A model generated the notes under the pieces. The model had not been told where the DNA came from, did no database searches, and worked only from the letters and a program-made list of their open reading frames with translations. The translations under genes were made by a program, and so were the position numbers. A DNA stretch of 64,000 bases from the NCBI GenBank assembly GCA_963819845.1, contig CAWFXQ010000002.1, forward strand, positions 181,001-245,000, in the 5' to 3' direction. Each line of letters opens with the position of its first letter. The stretch's first letter is position 1. Source of the stretch: DATAGF01 sp963819845. Its GTDB lineage: Bacteria; Actinomycetota; Thermoleophilia; Miltoncostaeales; Miltoncostaeaceae. This document shows positions 8,799 to 17,789 of this stretch, piece after piece.

Positions 8799-9079
8799 CC
8801 TCAGCAGCCCGCCCGCACCTCGGCCGGGCAGATGTCGCGCCCGGCGCCGCCGAGGGCCCGGTCGCGGCCGGCCTGTCCCAGCAGCCGATCGCGCCCGGGG
8901 CCCCCGAGCAGGACGTCGCGGCCGGGGCCGCCGAGGATGCGGTCGGCGCCCGGCCCGCCCAGGGCGCGGTCGGCGCCGGCGCCGAGGCAGATGAGGTCGT
9001 TGCCCCCGAGGCCGCGCACCAGGTCGTTGCCCGCCAGGGCGGCGATCACGTCGCGGCGGCGCGTGCCCCTGATGACGTC
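8677..9079. repeat. Long direct repeat, copy 2 (partner 6944-7346)
   Basis: Second copy of the repeat described at 6944-7346. It again spans a signal-peptide region, the 2-nt spacer and the RTX-like tail of the upstream gene. Apparent full identity at third codon positions means the exchange is recent compared with the divergence of the propeller repeats around it. Confidence 0.85.
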
Positions 9080-10543
9080 ACGGCGGGCGGTGCCGACGAT
9101 GGTGGCGCGCTGGCCGGCACAGCGGAGCGCGACCGGCGTGGGTGGCGCGCCCGTGATGACGGCGGGCGGCGGGGGCGGCGACGGCGGGGGCCCCAGGACG
9201 TCGCGCCGGAAGACGTTCCTTAACCCGGTTCCGGCGTCTGGCGAGAGGTTGTCGGCGTCCGAGGCGAACGCGACGAAGCGCCCCTCGCCCGAGATCGCGG
9301 GGAAGAACGAGCCCGCGTCGGCGCCCGCGCCGGCAGGGCCCGATGCCCGGCTGACCAGGGTGGTGGTGCCGGCCACGAGGTCGCGCACGAACAGGTTGAA
9401 GACGCCGTTGTTGTCCTCGGCCGAGAGGTTGTCGCCGTCCGAGCCGAAGGCGACGAAACGCCCGGCGGCGGAGATCGCCGGGAAGATCGAGCCGGCGTCG
9501 GCGGCGGCGCCCCCCGCGCCCGGCGCCCGGCTGACCAGGGCGGTCGTGTTGGCGCCCAGGTCGCGCACGAAGACACTGGTGACGGCGTTGTCGTCGTCGA
9601 GGGAGAGGTTGTCCGCCATCGACTCGAAGCCGACGATGCGCCCGTCGGCCGAGATCGCCGCGTCGGACGAGCTGCCATCGCCACCGGCCCCGGCCGGGCC
9701 GGACGCGCGGCTGACCAGGGTGGTCGTGTTCGCCTGCAGGTCGCGCGCGAACACGTTCACCACCGTGGTGACGGCCGCGAGCGAGAGGTTGTCGGCGCCC
9801 GATTGGAAGGCGACCAGGCGCCCGTCGCGCGAGATCACCGGCTCGAACGAGCTGTCGTCGCCGCCGGCGCCGGCCGGGCCGTCCGCCCGGCTGACCAGTG
9901 TGGTGGTGTTGGCGCCCAGGTCGCGGGCGAAGATGTTCACCTGGGTGTCGTCATCCTCAGTCGAGAGGTTGTTCGCGCCCGAGTGGAATGCGACCACGAG
10001 CCCGTCGGCCGAGATCGCCGGGTCGAACGCGCCCGCGTCGGCGCCGGCCCCCCCGACGCCGCTCACCCGGCTGACCAGGGTGGTGGTGTTGGCCTGCAGG
10101 TCGCGCACGAAGATGTCGACGCCGGGATCGGCGTCCTCGCCCGAGAGGTTGGCGGCGCTCGAGGAGAAGGCGACGAGGCGCCCGTCGGCCGAGATCACCG
10201 GGTCGGAGCTGCCCGAGTCGCCGTTGGCGCCGGCGCCGGCCGGGCCCGGAACGCGGCTGACGAGGGTGGTGGCGCCGGCCTGCAGGTCGCGCACGAAGAC
10301 GTTGACGAACATGTTGTCGTCCTCGGCCGAGAGGTTGTCGGCGCCCGATGTGAAGGCGACGAAGCGCCCGTCGGCCGAGATCGCCGGTACGGAGGAGCCG
10401 GCGTCGGCCGCCGTGCCCCCGGTCGCCCGCGACACGAGGTCCACGTCGTCCTTGGCCGCGAGGGCCGGCAGGGCGAGGGCGCCGGTCAGCGCCACCGCCA
10501 GGGCGACGCCGCCGCAGGCCCGTCGCCTGGTGCGCACGGTCAT
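8801..10543 (-). CDS. Secreted beta-propeller/RTX-like protein, first of three in tandem
   Basis: 580 residues from ATG 10543. The N-terminus MTVRTRRRACGG with a hydrophobic stretch ending ALPALAA is a signal peptide. It differs from the two downstream paralogues, whereas the tail is almost the same. About eight PD40-like repeats follow (SADGRFVAFTSGADNLSAED, VFVRDLQAGATTLVSR). The linker is PPPSPPPPPAV, and the RTX-like tail carries the Cys pattern RCAG, LICLG, DICPAEVRAGC. The frame is open far upstream of the signal peptide, but that part is antisense to the nuclease. A probable secreted repeat protein; ligand unknown. Confidence 0.85.
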   Translation of the reverse strand: MTVRTRRRACGGVALAVALTGALALPALAAKDDVDLVSRATGGTAADAGSSVPAISADGRFVAFTSGADNLSAEDDNMFVNVFVRDLQAGATTLVSRVPGPAGAGANGDSGSSDPVISADGRLVAFSSSAANLSGEDADPGVDIFVRDLQANTTTLVSRVSGVGGAGADAGAFDPAISADGLVVAFHSGANNLSTEDDDTQVNIFARDLGANTTTLVSRADGPAGAGGDDSSFEPVISRDGRLVAFQSGADNLSLAAVTTVVNVFARDLQANTTTLVSRASGPAGAGGDGSSSDAAISADGRIVGFESMADNLSLDDDNAVTSVFVRDLGANTTALVSRAPGAGGAAADAGSIFPAISAAGRFVAFGSDGDNLSAEDNNGVFNLFVRDLVAGTTTLVSRASGPAGAGADAGSFFPAISGEGRFVAFASDADNLSPDAGTGLRNVFRRDVLGPPPSPPPPPAVITGAPPTPVALRCAGQRATIVGTARRDVIRGTRRRDVIAALAGNDLVRGLGGNDLICLGAGADRALGGPGADRILGGPGRDVLLGGPGRDRLLGQAGRDRALGGAGRDICPAEVRAGC

Positions 10544-10596
10544 GGGGGCCGATCGTACGCCCGGTGAAGGGGCCGCGTCGACCGACGGATCTCGCC

Positions 10597-11989
10597 CTAT
10601 TCGCCGCCCTCGTCCCGGCGGCCGCCCTCGGGCAGATCGACCTCGCTCGGCTGCAGCGACGCGGTCTGGCCCTGGGCGGCGAGCGCCTCGCGCAGCGACT
10701 CCAGGGCCTTCGGCTCGCCGTGCACCAGGCGCAGCTCGGCGCCCGGGCCCGCCGGACGGGCCCAGTCGAGCAGTTCGCCCCGGCCGGCGTGGGCCGAGAG
10801 GCCGCCGACGGTCGCCACCCGGGCGCGCACGCGCACGTCGCGGCCCATGATCCGCACCCGCTCCGCCCCCTCGATCAGCTCGCGCCCGAGCCCGCCCGAG
10901 GGCTGGTAGCCGACGATCATGACCGTGGTGGACGGATCGCCCAAGCCGGCCATCAGGTGGTGGAGGATGCGCCCGCCCGAGAGCATCCCCGACCCGGCGA
11001 TGACCATCGCGGGCGCGTCGGAGGCGGTGATCGCCTTGCTGTCGTCGACCGAGCGCGTGTAGGTGAGCCGCTTGGGCGCGAAGGGGTCGCGCCCGGTGGA
11101 GCGCAGCAGGCGCAGCTCCTCGGAGAGCTCCTCGGGGAAGCGGTCGTAGACCTCGTCGACCCTCGTCGCAAGCGGCGAGTCGACGAAGACGGGCAGCGCC
11201 TCGACCTCGTGCTCCTGCTCGAGGTGGGCCACGGTGTAGAGCACCTCGTGCGTGCGCTCGAGGGCGAAGGAGGGGACCAGGATCTTGCCGCCCCGCGCCT
11301 GGGCGTCGCGCAACAGGCCGGCCAGCTCGTCGATGGTGGCCTCGTAGGAGCGGTGGTCGCGGTCGCCGTAGGTGCCCTCCATGAGCACCAGGTCGGCCTC
11401 GGGGCACGGGGTGGGGTCGGGGAGGATCTCCTTGCGCGCGTTGCCGACGTCGCCGCTCAGCACGAGTCGACGGCCGCCGGCCTCCACGACGAAGCTCGCC
11501 GAGCCGGGGATGTGGCCCGCCGGCTGCGCGACGGCCGGCAACCCGGCGGCGTCGGCCGGCGCCCCGTAGTCGAGCGGCTCCATCATCTCGAGCACGCGGT
11601 GGACGTCGTCCTCGTCGTAGAGCGGCGGGTCGGCCCGGCGGTCGCGGCGGCGGTCGCGCTCGGCGTCCTCGCGCTGGATCTTGGCCGCGTCGAGCAGCAG
11701 GTGCTCGCACAGCTCCGCGGTCGCGGGCCGCGCGTGGATGGGCCCCCGGAAGCCGCCCTTGACCAGCACGGGCAGCCGGCCGGAGTGGTCGAGGTGCGCG
11801 TGCGTGAGCAGGACGGCGTCAACCGCGGCCGGGTCGAAACCGAACGGCTCGCGGTTGAGGGCGAACAGCGCCCGCGATCCCTGGAAGGCGCCGCAGTTGA
11901 ACGAGCACGCGGGCGCCCGCGGCCTCGAGCAGGTGGCACGAGCCGGTCACCGTCATCGCCGCGCCGAAGGAGCGGACGGTCGCGCTCAC
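10597..11989 (-). CDS. MBL-fold RNA metallo-hydrolase with beta-CASP domain, frame broken near 11900
   Basis: CPSF73/YSH1-type nuclease that cleaves or trims RNA in the cytosol. The N-terminus from GTG 11989 reads SATVRSFGAAMTVTGSCHLL, then LTHAHLDHSG with the HxHxDH zinc motif. The rest gives SGDVGN, the beta-CASP region with PAGHIPGSASF and VLMEGTYGD, and the GGLSAHAG histidine motif. The first 30 codons are in another frame from the remainder. Removing one A of the pair at 11900-11901 restores continuity and gives VLVNCGAFQG, where homologues have VDCG. It lies 13 nt downstream of one RTX gene and 53 nt upstream of the next on the same strand. Confidence 0.82.
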
Positions 11990-12002
11990 CGCGCCGCGGC
12001 CC

Positions 12003-13730
12003 TCAGCAACTCCGCGCGGCCTCGACCCGGCAGATGTCGGCGCCGTGTCCCCCGCGGCCGAGGTCCAGGGCGCCGCCGCCGTCGAGCAGGTCGGGTCCCG
12101 GGCCGCCCAGCATGAGGTCCTGCCCCGGGCCGCCGCGGACGAGGTCGGCGCCCCGGCCGGCGTGGGCGCGGTCGTTGCCGAGCCCGAGGCAGATCACGTC
12201 CTGGCCCCCCGCCCCCAGCACCACGTCGTCGCCGCCCAGCGCGGCGATCACGTCCGACCGCCCGGTGCCGCGCAGGACGTCGCGGCGCGGGGTGCCGACG
12301 ATCGTCGCCACCCGCCCCGCGCAGCGGGCGGCGGGCGTTCGGACCGTGGAGGCGAAGGCGGGCGAGCCCGGCGGCGGCGGCGCGGTGACCGGAGCCGGTG
12401 GGTCGCCGACGACGTCCCGGCGAAAGACGTCGGCCACGGGATCGGCGTCGGCGGTCGAGAGGCTGCCGGCCCCCGACGAGAACGCGACGTGCCGGCCGTC
12501 GCCCGAGATCGCCGCGTCGCCCGAGGCCGCGTCGCCGGGCGCGCCCAGCGCGCCCGCAGCACGGCTCACCAGCGTCGTCGTGGCCGCGTCGAGGTCGCGC
12601 ACGAACACGTCCGCGACGGGGTCGATGTCGGCCGTCGAGAGGTTGGTCGCGCCGGACGTGAAGGCGACGCTGCGCCCGTCGGCCGCGATGGCGGCCTCGG
12701 AGGCCCCGGCGTCGGCCGGGCCCGGGGCCGGCCCGTCCGGCCGGCTGGCGAGCGTCGTCGTCCCGGCCGCCAAATCGCGCACGAAGACGTCAACCGACGG
12801 GTCGAAGTCCTGGTCGGACATGTTGGCCGCGAACGAGGCGAAGGCGACGCGGGTCCCGTCGGCCGAGATCGAGGGCGCCAGGGACTGGGTGGTGCCCGGC
12901 GCCCCAGCCGGCCCGTCGGCCCGGCTCGCCAGGGTCGTGGTGCCGGCGGTGAGGTCGCGGACGAACACCTGGGGCGCGTTGGCGGCGCCGAGGTTGGGCG
13001 CCGCCGAGACGAAGGCGACGTGGCTCCCGTCGGCCGAGATGGAGGGCGCCGACGCGTTGGCGTTGGCGCCCGCCCCCGCCGTGGTGCGGCTGACGAGCGT
13101 CGTCGTCCCCGCCTCGAGGTCGCGCACGTAGACGTTGACCACGCCGGATGCCGCGCCGCCCGCCAGGCCCTCGGCGTCGGACGCGAACGCGACGCGGCGT
13201 CCGTCGGCGGAGATGGCGGCCTGGTTGGACACGCCGTCGGCGGCCGCGGTGCCGGCCCCGTCCGGGCGGCTCGCCAGGACGGTCGTGCCCGAGCCCAGGT
13301 CGCGGACGTAGACGTCGGGCAGGTCGTTGCCGTCGAGCGCGGCCGCCAGGTTCGCGGCCTCCGAGGTGAAGGCGATGAGGGTGCCGTCGGCCGAGATCGA
13401 GGGTCCGTCCGAGGGCCCGTCGGCGGCGCGCGCCCCGGCGCGGCTCACCAGCGCCGTCGTGCCGGCCTGGGCGTCGCGCAGGAAGACGTCGCTGGTCACC
13501 GAGAGCTGGGGGACGTCAACCAGGTTCTCGGCCCGCGAGGCGAAGGCCACCCAGCGGCCGTCGGCCGAGATCGCCGGCCCCTCGGAGGCCGCGTCCCCCG
13601 CCGCGCCGCCCGTCGCCTGCGACACGAGGTCGAGGTCGTCCTTCGCGGCGACCGCCGGCAGCGCGAGCGCGCCGAGCGCCGCCGCGGCGAGCGCCGCGCC
13701 GGTCGCGAGACGCCGTGGCGCTCCGCTCAT
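12003..13730 (-). CDS. Secreted beta-propeller/RTX-like protein, fourth paralogue
   Basis: 575 residues from ATG 13730. The signal peptide (MSGAPRRLATGAALAAAALG, ALALPAVAA) leads into KDDLDLVSQATGG. About eight PD40-like repeats follow, here with VFVRDLxAGTTTLASRxDGPAG. The linker is VTAPPPPGSPAF and the RTX-like tail begins RCAGRVATIVG and ends DICRVEAARSC. The tail is more diverged (GGDDVVLGAGGQDVICLG, GRGADLVRGGPGQDLMLGG) than those of the downstream tandem set, so this is the older branch. The stop lies 13 nt from the nuclease start, so the two are probably co-transcribed. Function unknown beyond secretion and likely calcium binding. Confidence 0.85.
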   Translation of the reverse strand: MSGAPRRLATGAALAAAALGALALPAVAAKDDLDLVSQATGGAAGDAASEGPAISADGRWVAFASRAENLVDVPQLSVTSDVFLRDAQAGTTALVSRAGARAADGPSDGPSISADGTLIAFTSEAANLAAALDGNDLPDVYVRDLGSGTTVLASRPDGAGTAAADGVSNQAAISADGRRVAFASDAEGLAGGAASGVVNVYVRDLEAGTTTLVSRTTAGAGANANASAPSISADGSHVAFVSAAPNLGAANAPQVFVRDLTAGTTTLASRADGPAGAPGTTQSLAPSISADGTRVAFASFAANMSDQDFDPSVDVFVRDLAAGTTTLASRPDGPAPGPADAGASEAAIAADGRSVAFTSGATNLSTADIDPVADVFVRDLDAATTTLVSRAAGALGAPGDAASGDAAISGDGRHVAFSSGAGSLSTADADPVADVFRRDVVGDPPAPVTAPPPPGSPAFASTVRTPAARCAGRVATIVGTPRRDVLRGTGRSDVIAALGGDDVVLGAGGQDVICLGLGNDRAHAGRGADLVRGGPGQDLMLGGPGPDLLDGGGALDLGRGGHGADICRVEAARSC

Positions 13731-13803
13731 CCCCACCCCTCGCCCCCCGGGTCGTTCCGGGGGACCATAGGGGCCTCCCCGGCCGGCCGCCAAGGCGGCC
13801 GGG

Positions 13804-14128
13804 TCAGCAGCCGCTCCGCGACTCGGCCGGGCAGGCGTCGCGCCCGGCGCTGCCCAGGGACCGATCGCGGCCCGCCTGGCCCAGCAGGCGGTCGGCTCCG
13901 GGGCCGCCGAGCAGCACGTCGCGGCCCGCGCCGCCCAGGATGCGGTCGGCCCCGGGGCCACCCAGGGCGCGGTCGGCCCCCGCCCCCAGGCAGATGAGGT
14001 CGGCCCCGGCCAGGCCGCGCACCAGGTCGTCGCCCGCCCTCACCCCGGCGCAGCGGGGACGCGGGACCACCGGGCCGATCGCGGGCGGCGGGGCGGGCGC
14101 CGCACCCGAGGGCCCCCGGATCGCGGGG
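13804..14128 (-). pseudogene. Truncated RTX-like tail, fifth copy without propeller
   Basis: Directly after the guaB3 stop, one frame reads a Pro-rich linker (GAAPAPPPAIGPVVPRPRCAG) and then GDDLVRGLAGADLICLGAGAD, GGPGADRILGG and similar nonapeptides to the family ending DACPAESRSGC. Compared with the full paralogues, the RCAG segment joins GDDLVRG with about 28 residues missing (the ATIVGTxRRDVIRGT part). The signal peptide and all propeller repeats are absent. No start with a ribosome-binding site is visible. Best read as a relic of a deleted paralogue; read-through expression from guaB3 is possible but not supported. Confidence 0.7.
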
Positions 14129-15286
14129 CTACCCCATCCCGACCGACTGGGCCTGCTGGAGCTTCTTGCCCTCGGTCTTGAGCGCCGGCGCCACCATGAC
14201 CTCGCACTTCTGGAAGCTCTGGATCGAGTCGTAGCCGCACGTCGCCATGGCGCTGCGCAGGCCGCCGATGAGGTTGAGGCTGCCGTCGTTCTCGTTGGCC
14301 GGGCCGAGGAGGATCTCCTCGAGGGTCCCGATGGTGGAGGTCTTGACGCGGGTGCCGCGCGGCAGCTGCGGGTGGAACGTCGCCATCCCCCAGTGGTAGC
14401 CGCGCCCGGGCGCCTCGGTCGCCTTGGCCAGGGGCGAGCCGATCATGCAGGCGTCGGCGCCGCAGGCGATGGCCTTGGCGAGGTCGCCGGCGTAGGCCAT
14501 GCCGCCGTCGGCGATGACGTTGACGTACTGGCCGGTCTCGAGCAGGTGCTGCATCCGCGCCCCGGCCGCGTCGGCGATGGCCGTGGCCTGGGGCACGCCC
14601 ACGCCGATGACCTGCCGGGTCGTGCACGCCGCCCCCGGGCCGACGCCGACCAGCACGCCCACGGCGCCCGTGCGCATGAGGTGCAGGGCCGTGTGGTACG
14701 AGGCGCAGCCGCCCACGATGACGGGCACGGGCAGCTCGGCGATGAAGCGCTTGAGGTTGAGCGGCTCGGCGACCGACGAGACGTGCTCGGCCGACACCAC
14801 CGTCCCCTGGATGACCAGGATGTCCAGGCCGGCCTCGAGGGCCACGTCGACGTGGTCGGTCACCCGCTGGGGGGTCAGGGACCCGGCGGCCACGACGCCC
14901 TGGTCCTTGACCTCCTTGATCCGCTGGGCGATCAGCTCGGGCTTGACCGGCTCGCGGTAGACGGCCTGGAGGCCCCGGGTGGCCTCCTCGGGCGGCATCG
15001 CGGCGATGCGCTCCAACTCGGAGTCGGCCTCCTCGTAGCGGGTCTGGATGCCCTCGAGGTTGAGCACCCCCAGGCCCCCGAGCTTGCCGACGATCCCGGC
15101 GCTGCGGGTGTCGACGACGCCGTCCATCGCCGACGCGAGCAGGGGCATGTCGAAGGTGTGCCCGTCGAGGCGCCAGGAGAGATCGACGTCCTCGGGATCG
15201 CGGGTCCGCCGGCTCGGCACGATCGCGATCTCGTCGAGCCCGTAGGCCCTCCGGCCCTTCTTCCCCCGCCCGATGTCGATCTCCAC
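14129..15286 (-). CDS. guaB3: GuaB3-type IMP dehydrogenase-related protein
   Basis: 385 residues, the length of the CBS-less GuaB3 group found in actinobacteria and cyanobacteria. The IMPDH/GMPR barrel is clear: PLLASAMDGVVDT, the loop GVGPGAACTTR with the catalytic Cys, then NVIADGGM and the phosphate-binding GADACMIGSPLA. GTG 15286 gives MEIDIGRGKKGRRAYGLDEI, the usual GuaB3 opening. Whether it oxidises IMP or reduces GMP is not decided by sequence; a cyanobacterial relative has been reported as a GMP reductase. It is on the same strand as guaA, separated from it by the RTX cluster. Confidence 0.9.
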   Translation of the reverse strand: MEIDIGRGKKGRRAYGLDEIAIVPSRRTRDPEDVDLSWRLDGHTFDMPLLASAMDGVVDTRSAGIVGKLGGLGVLNLEGIQTRYEEADSELERIAAMPPEEATRGLQAVYREPVKPELIAQRIKEVKDQGVVAAGSLTPQRVTDHVDVALEAGLDILVIQGTVVSAEHVSSVAEPLNLKRFIAELPVPVIVGGCASYHTALHLMRTGAVGVLVGVGPGAACTTRQVIGVGVPQATAIADAAGARMQHLLETGQYVNVIADGGMAYAGDLAKAIACGADACMIGSPLAKATEAPGRGYHWGMATFHPQLPRGTRVKTSTIGTLEEILLGPANENDGSLNLIGGLRSAMATCGYDSIQSFQKCEVMVAPALKTEGKKLQQAQSVGMG

Positions 15287-15369
15287 TCGGCCCCCTCTGC
15301 CACGCGCGTCTTGGGCGGCGGATTCTAGCGGCGGCCCCGGCCGGACGCCGTGTCAGGCCCCCCCGGGGC

Positions 15370-16320
15370 TCAACCCAGCCGCGCGACCTCGACGCGCCGC
15401 ATCAGCGACTCGACGTCGGACGGGTCGAAGACGCCCGCGCCGAAGCGCTGCGTGTTGGCCGCGCCGCAGGCCACGGCCAGGGCCAGCGAGGCCTCAGCCG
15501 GCTGGTGCCCGTAGCGCGCCGAGAGGTACCCGGCGACGAAGGCGTCGCCCGAGCCGACCGTCGAGACCACGTCGGTCCGCGCCGGCAGGCGGGCGGCGTA
15601 GGTGTGCCCGCGCTTGCCCGGGGCGGTCCGGACGTGGGCGACGCAGCCGTCCTCGTGGTGGATGAGCGCGGTCTCGGCCCCCATCTGCGCGAGCGTCGCC
15701 ACCCCGGCGGCCATGTCCTCCTCGTCGCCGAACTCGTGGCCCACGATCTCCTCGGCCTCCCGCACGTTGGGGCTGACGACCCCCGGCTCGGCCGCCAGCG
15801 CGGCGCGCAGGGCCGGGCCGGCGGCGTCCACGGCCGTGACCATCTTCTCCCGCCGCAGCTCGCGCAGGAGCGTCTCGTAGTAGTCGACCGGGACGTCGCG
15901 GGGCAGCGACCCGGCGAGCACGAACACGTCCGCCCCCTTCGAGAGGTAGCGGATCTTGTCGACGAGCACGTCGAGCTCGGCCGCCTGCACCGACGGGCCG
16001 TACTCGTTGATCTCGGTCTGCTGGTTGTCGGTGGGGTCGATGACCGCGGTGCTGGTTCGCGACTCGTCGGCGATCCGCACGAAGTCGTTGAGGATGCCCT
16101 CGGCGGTGAGCTCCTCGATGATCTGGACGCCGGTCCGGCCGCCCGCCAGGCCGGTGGCGATGACCGGCTGGCCGAGGCTCTTCAGGGCCCGGGCGACGTT
16201 GACGCCCTTGCCGCCCGGCAGCCGCAGCGACGCGTCGGCGCGGTGCCGCGCGCCGAGCTGGAAGTTGGGCACGCGCACCGTGCGGTCGAGGGCCGCGTTG
16301 AGGGTGACGGTGACGATCAC
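15370..16320 (-). CDS. PfkB-family sugar-phosphate kinase (1-phosphofructokinase-like)
   Basis: 316 residues from GTG 16320, which overlaps the TGA of the upstream carboxypeptidase (GTGA). It opens VTVTLNAALDRTVRVPNF, the hallmark of the FruK/LacC/PfkB branch. It has the sugar-binding GGKGVNVARALKSLG and the C-terminal anion-hole motif VSTVGSGDAFVAGY, with Ser in place of the usual Ala of GAGD and the catalytic Asp kept. It transfers phosphate from ATP to fructose 1-phosphate or a related hexose phosphate in the cytosol. No PTS gene is nearby, so tagatose-6-phosphate or fructose-6-phosphate are equally possible substrates. Confidence 0.88.
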   Translation of the reverse strand: MIVTVTLNAALDRTVRVPNFQLGARHRADASLRLPGGKGVNVARALKSLGQPVIATGLAGGRTGVQIIEELTAEGILNDFVRIADESRTSTAVIDPTDNQQTEINEYGPSVQAAELDVLVDKIRYLSKGADVFVLAGSLPRDVPVDYYETLLRELRREKMVTAVDAAGPALRAALAAEPGVVSPNVREAEEIVGHEFGDEEDMAAGVATLAQMGAETALIHHEDGCVAHVRTAPGKRGHTYAARLPARTDVVSTVGSGDAFVAGYLSARYGHQPAEASLALAVACGAANTQRFGAGVFDPSDVESLMRRVEVARLG

Positions 16321-17448
16321 GGGACGAGCGCCTCGACCCCGGAGCGCACCCGGTCCCAGATGCTCGGCCCGCCGGCCGCCTCGGCGGCCACCAGGTCGCG
16401 CCGGCCGAGCACCCGCTCGCCCTGCCGAACCGTGATGCTGCCGATCACCTGCCCCTCGGCGACCGGGGCCTCGATCTCCGCCGGGGCCGTGACCGTCTCG
16501 GAGACCGGCCGGCCCAGGCGCAGGGGCGCGCCGAAGCTCGGCGGCGACCCGGTAGGGCACCGACGTGCCCGGGCGGTCGTCCACCGGGACCCGTCCCACG
16601 ACCATGCCCTCGGGGAGCACCGTCCCCGTGGCGTACTGGGCGCGGCCGTGGTCGAGCAGGCTCAGGCCGTCGCGGGCGCGGGCCGCTTCGTTCGGCGAGC
16701 CGATCAGGGCGACGTAGAGCTCGGGGGAGTCGGGGCGCCGCCGGGCGTGGGCCACGAGGGCGTAGCCGGCCCCGTCGGTCATCCCGGTCTTGACGCCGTC
16801 GACGTCGGGATCCATGTCGAGGAGCAGGTTCTCCGAGAGGTAGTCGCGCGTGCCCGCGCCGCCCGGCCCGGGGATCGAGGCCCGCCGTCGCGCCACCGTC
16901 GCGCGGAAGACCGGGTTCCGCATCGCCGCCCGCGCCAGGGTCGTCAGGTCGCGGACGCTCGAGCGGTGCCCCGGGGCGTCGAGCCCGTGGGGGTTGGCGA
17001 AGCGCGTCTGCGCGAGCCCCAGCTCGCGCGCGCGCCGGTTCATCCGCGCGACGAAGAGGTCCTCGCTCCCGGCCACGCCGACGGCGAGCGTGATCGCCGC
17101 GTCGTTGCCGCTCGCCACCAGCAGCGCCGTGAGCAGGTCGCGCACCGCGACCCGCTCGCCCGTCTCGAGCCGCCCCGACGAGCCGCCCACGGCGGCCTCG
17201 GCCGGCACGGTCATGAGGTCGTCGAGGTCGGCCGACTCGAGCGTCACGAGCGCGGTCATGATCTTCGTGGTGCTCGCCATGGGAAGCCCGCGGTCGGGCG
17301 CCCTCTGCGCCAGCACCTCGCCGGTGGCGGGGTCCAGGACGATGTACGCGCCGGCGTCCACGGCGGGGGCGGCCGCCCGCGCCGGCCAGGCCGCGACCAG
17401 CAGTGCCAGGGCGGCGACGACCGCGAGCCTGCGAAGCACGCCGGGCAT
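16317..17448 (-). CDS. dacA: D-alanyl-D-alanine carboxypeptidase (PBP5-type), frame broken near 16534
   Basis: Secreted or membrane-anchored S11 peptidase that trims the terminal D-Ala of peptidoglycan stem peptides. ATG 17448 is followed by a signal peptide ending ARAAA. The active-site motifs are all present: SxxK as ASTTKIM, SxN as SGN, and KTG as KTGMTDGAG. The frame holds to VPYRVAAEL, then shifts. Removing one A of the pair at 16534-16535 restores GAPLRLGRPVSETVT and a C-terminus ending IWDRVRSGVEALVP, with a TGA overlapping the kinase start. Sequencing error is as likely as real mutation, since the downstream frame is fully conserved. Confidence 0.85.
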
Positions 17449-17552
17449 CCTAGCCCCGCGAGCCGAGTGGCGGAAATCCACGTGATCCCCACGGCGGCCT
17501 CCTCCGTACGCCTTTCGAGGTGGATGCCCCCACCATCGACCGGAGGCGCGCG

Positions 17553-17789
17553 ATGATCGCAACCGCCCCTCTCCTGCCCGAGCGCACCGCCCTTCTCCTG
17601 ATCGTGCGCCGCCTCCGGCGGCACGAGGTGCCCGCCGAGATCGTGCGGCGCCCGCCCGCGCCCCGCCGCCCGCAGGCGGCTCTCGGTGCGATCCGGCGGC
17701 CGGGCCGGACGCACCGGGGGGCGCGGACCGCCCCGCGGCGCCGGAGGTCCGGCCGGCGCCGGGGGGCGGTCATCACGGCAGCGCCCTAG
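17553..17789 (+). CDS. Small Arg-rich hypothetical protein (uncertain)
   Basis: The 337-base stretch between dacA and the decarboxylase-like gene holds one candidate frame. It runs from ATG 17553 (preceded by CGGAGGCG about 9 nt upstream) and encodes 78 residues: a hydrophobic start (ATAPLLPERTALLLIVRRL) and then an Arg/Pro-rich remainder. It overlaps the convergent stop at 17786 by 4 nt. I recognise no family. Arg-rich composition is easy to obtain by chance in this GC-rich DNA, so it may not be a gene. Nothing else is visible in the gap. Confidence 0.25.
   Translation: MIATAPLLPERTALLLIVRRLRRHEVPAEIVRRPPAPRRPQAALGAIRRPGRTHRGARTAPRRRRSGRRRGAVITAAP

Noticed and set aside
6944..9079. 400-bp identical repeats as a transposable element
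   Set aside because: No inverted ends, no target duplication, and the repeat joins the start and end of neighbouring paralogues; gene duplication explains it.
5400..13600. Regularly spaced repeats of about 140 bp, at first sight array-like
   Set aside because: They lie in frame and encode 47-residue propeller repeats with variable residues between fixed motifs; no identical short repeats with unique spacers, so no CRISPR.
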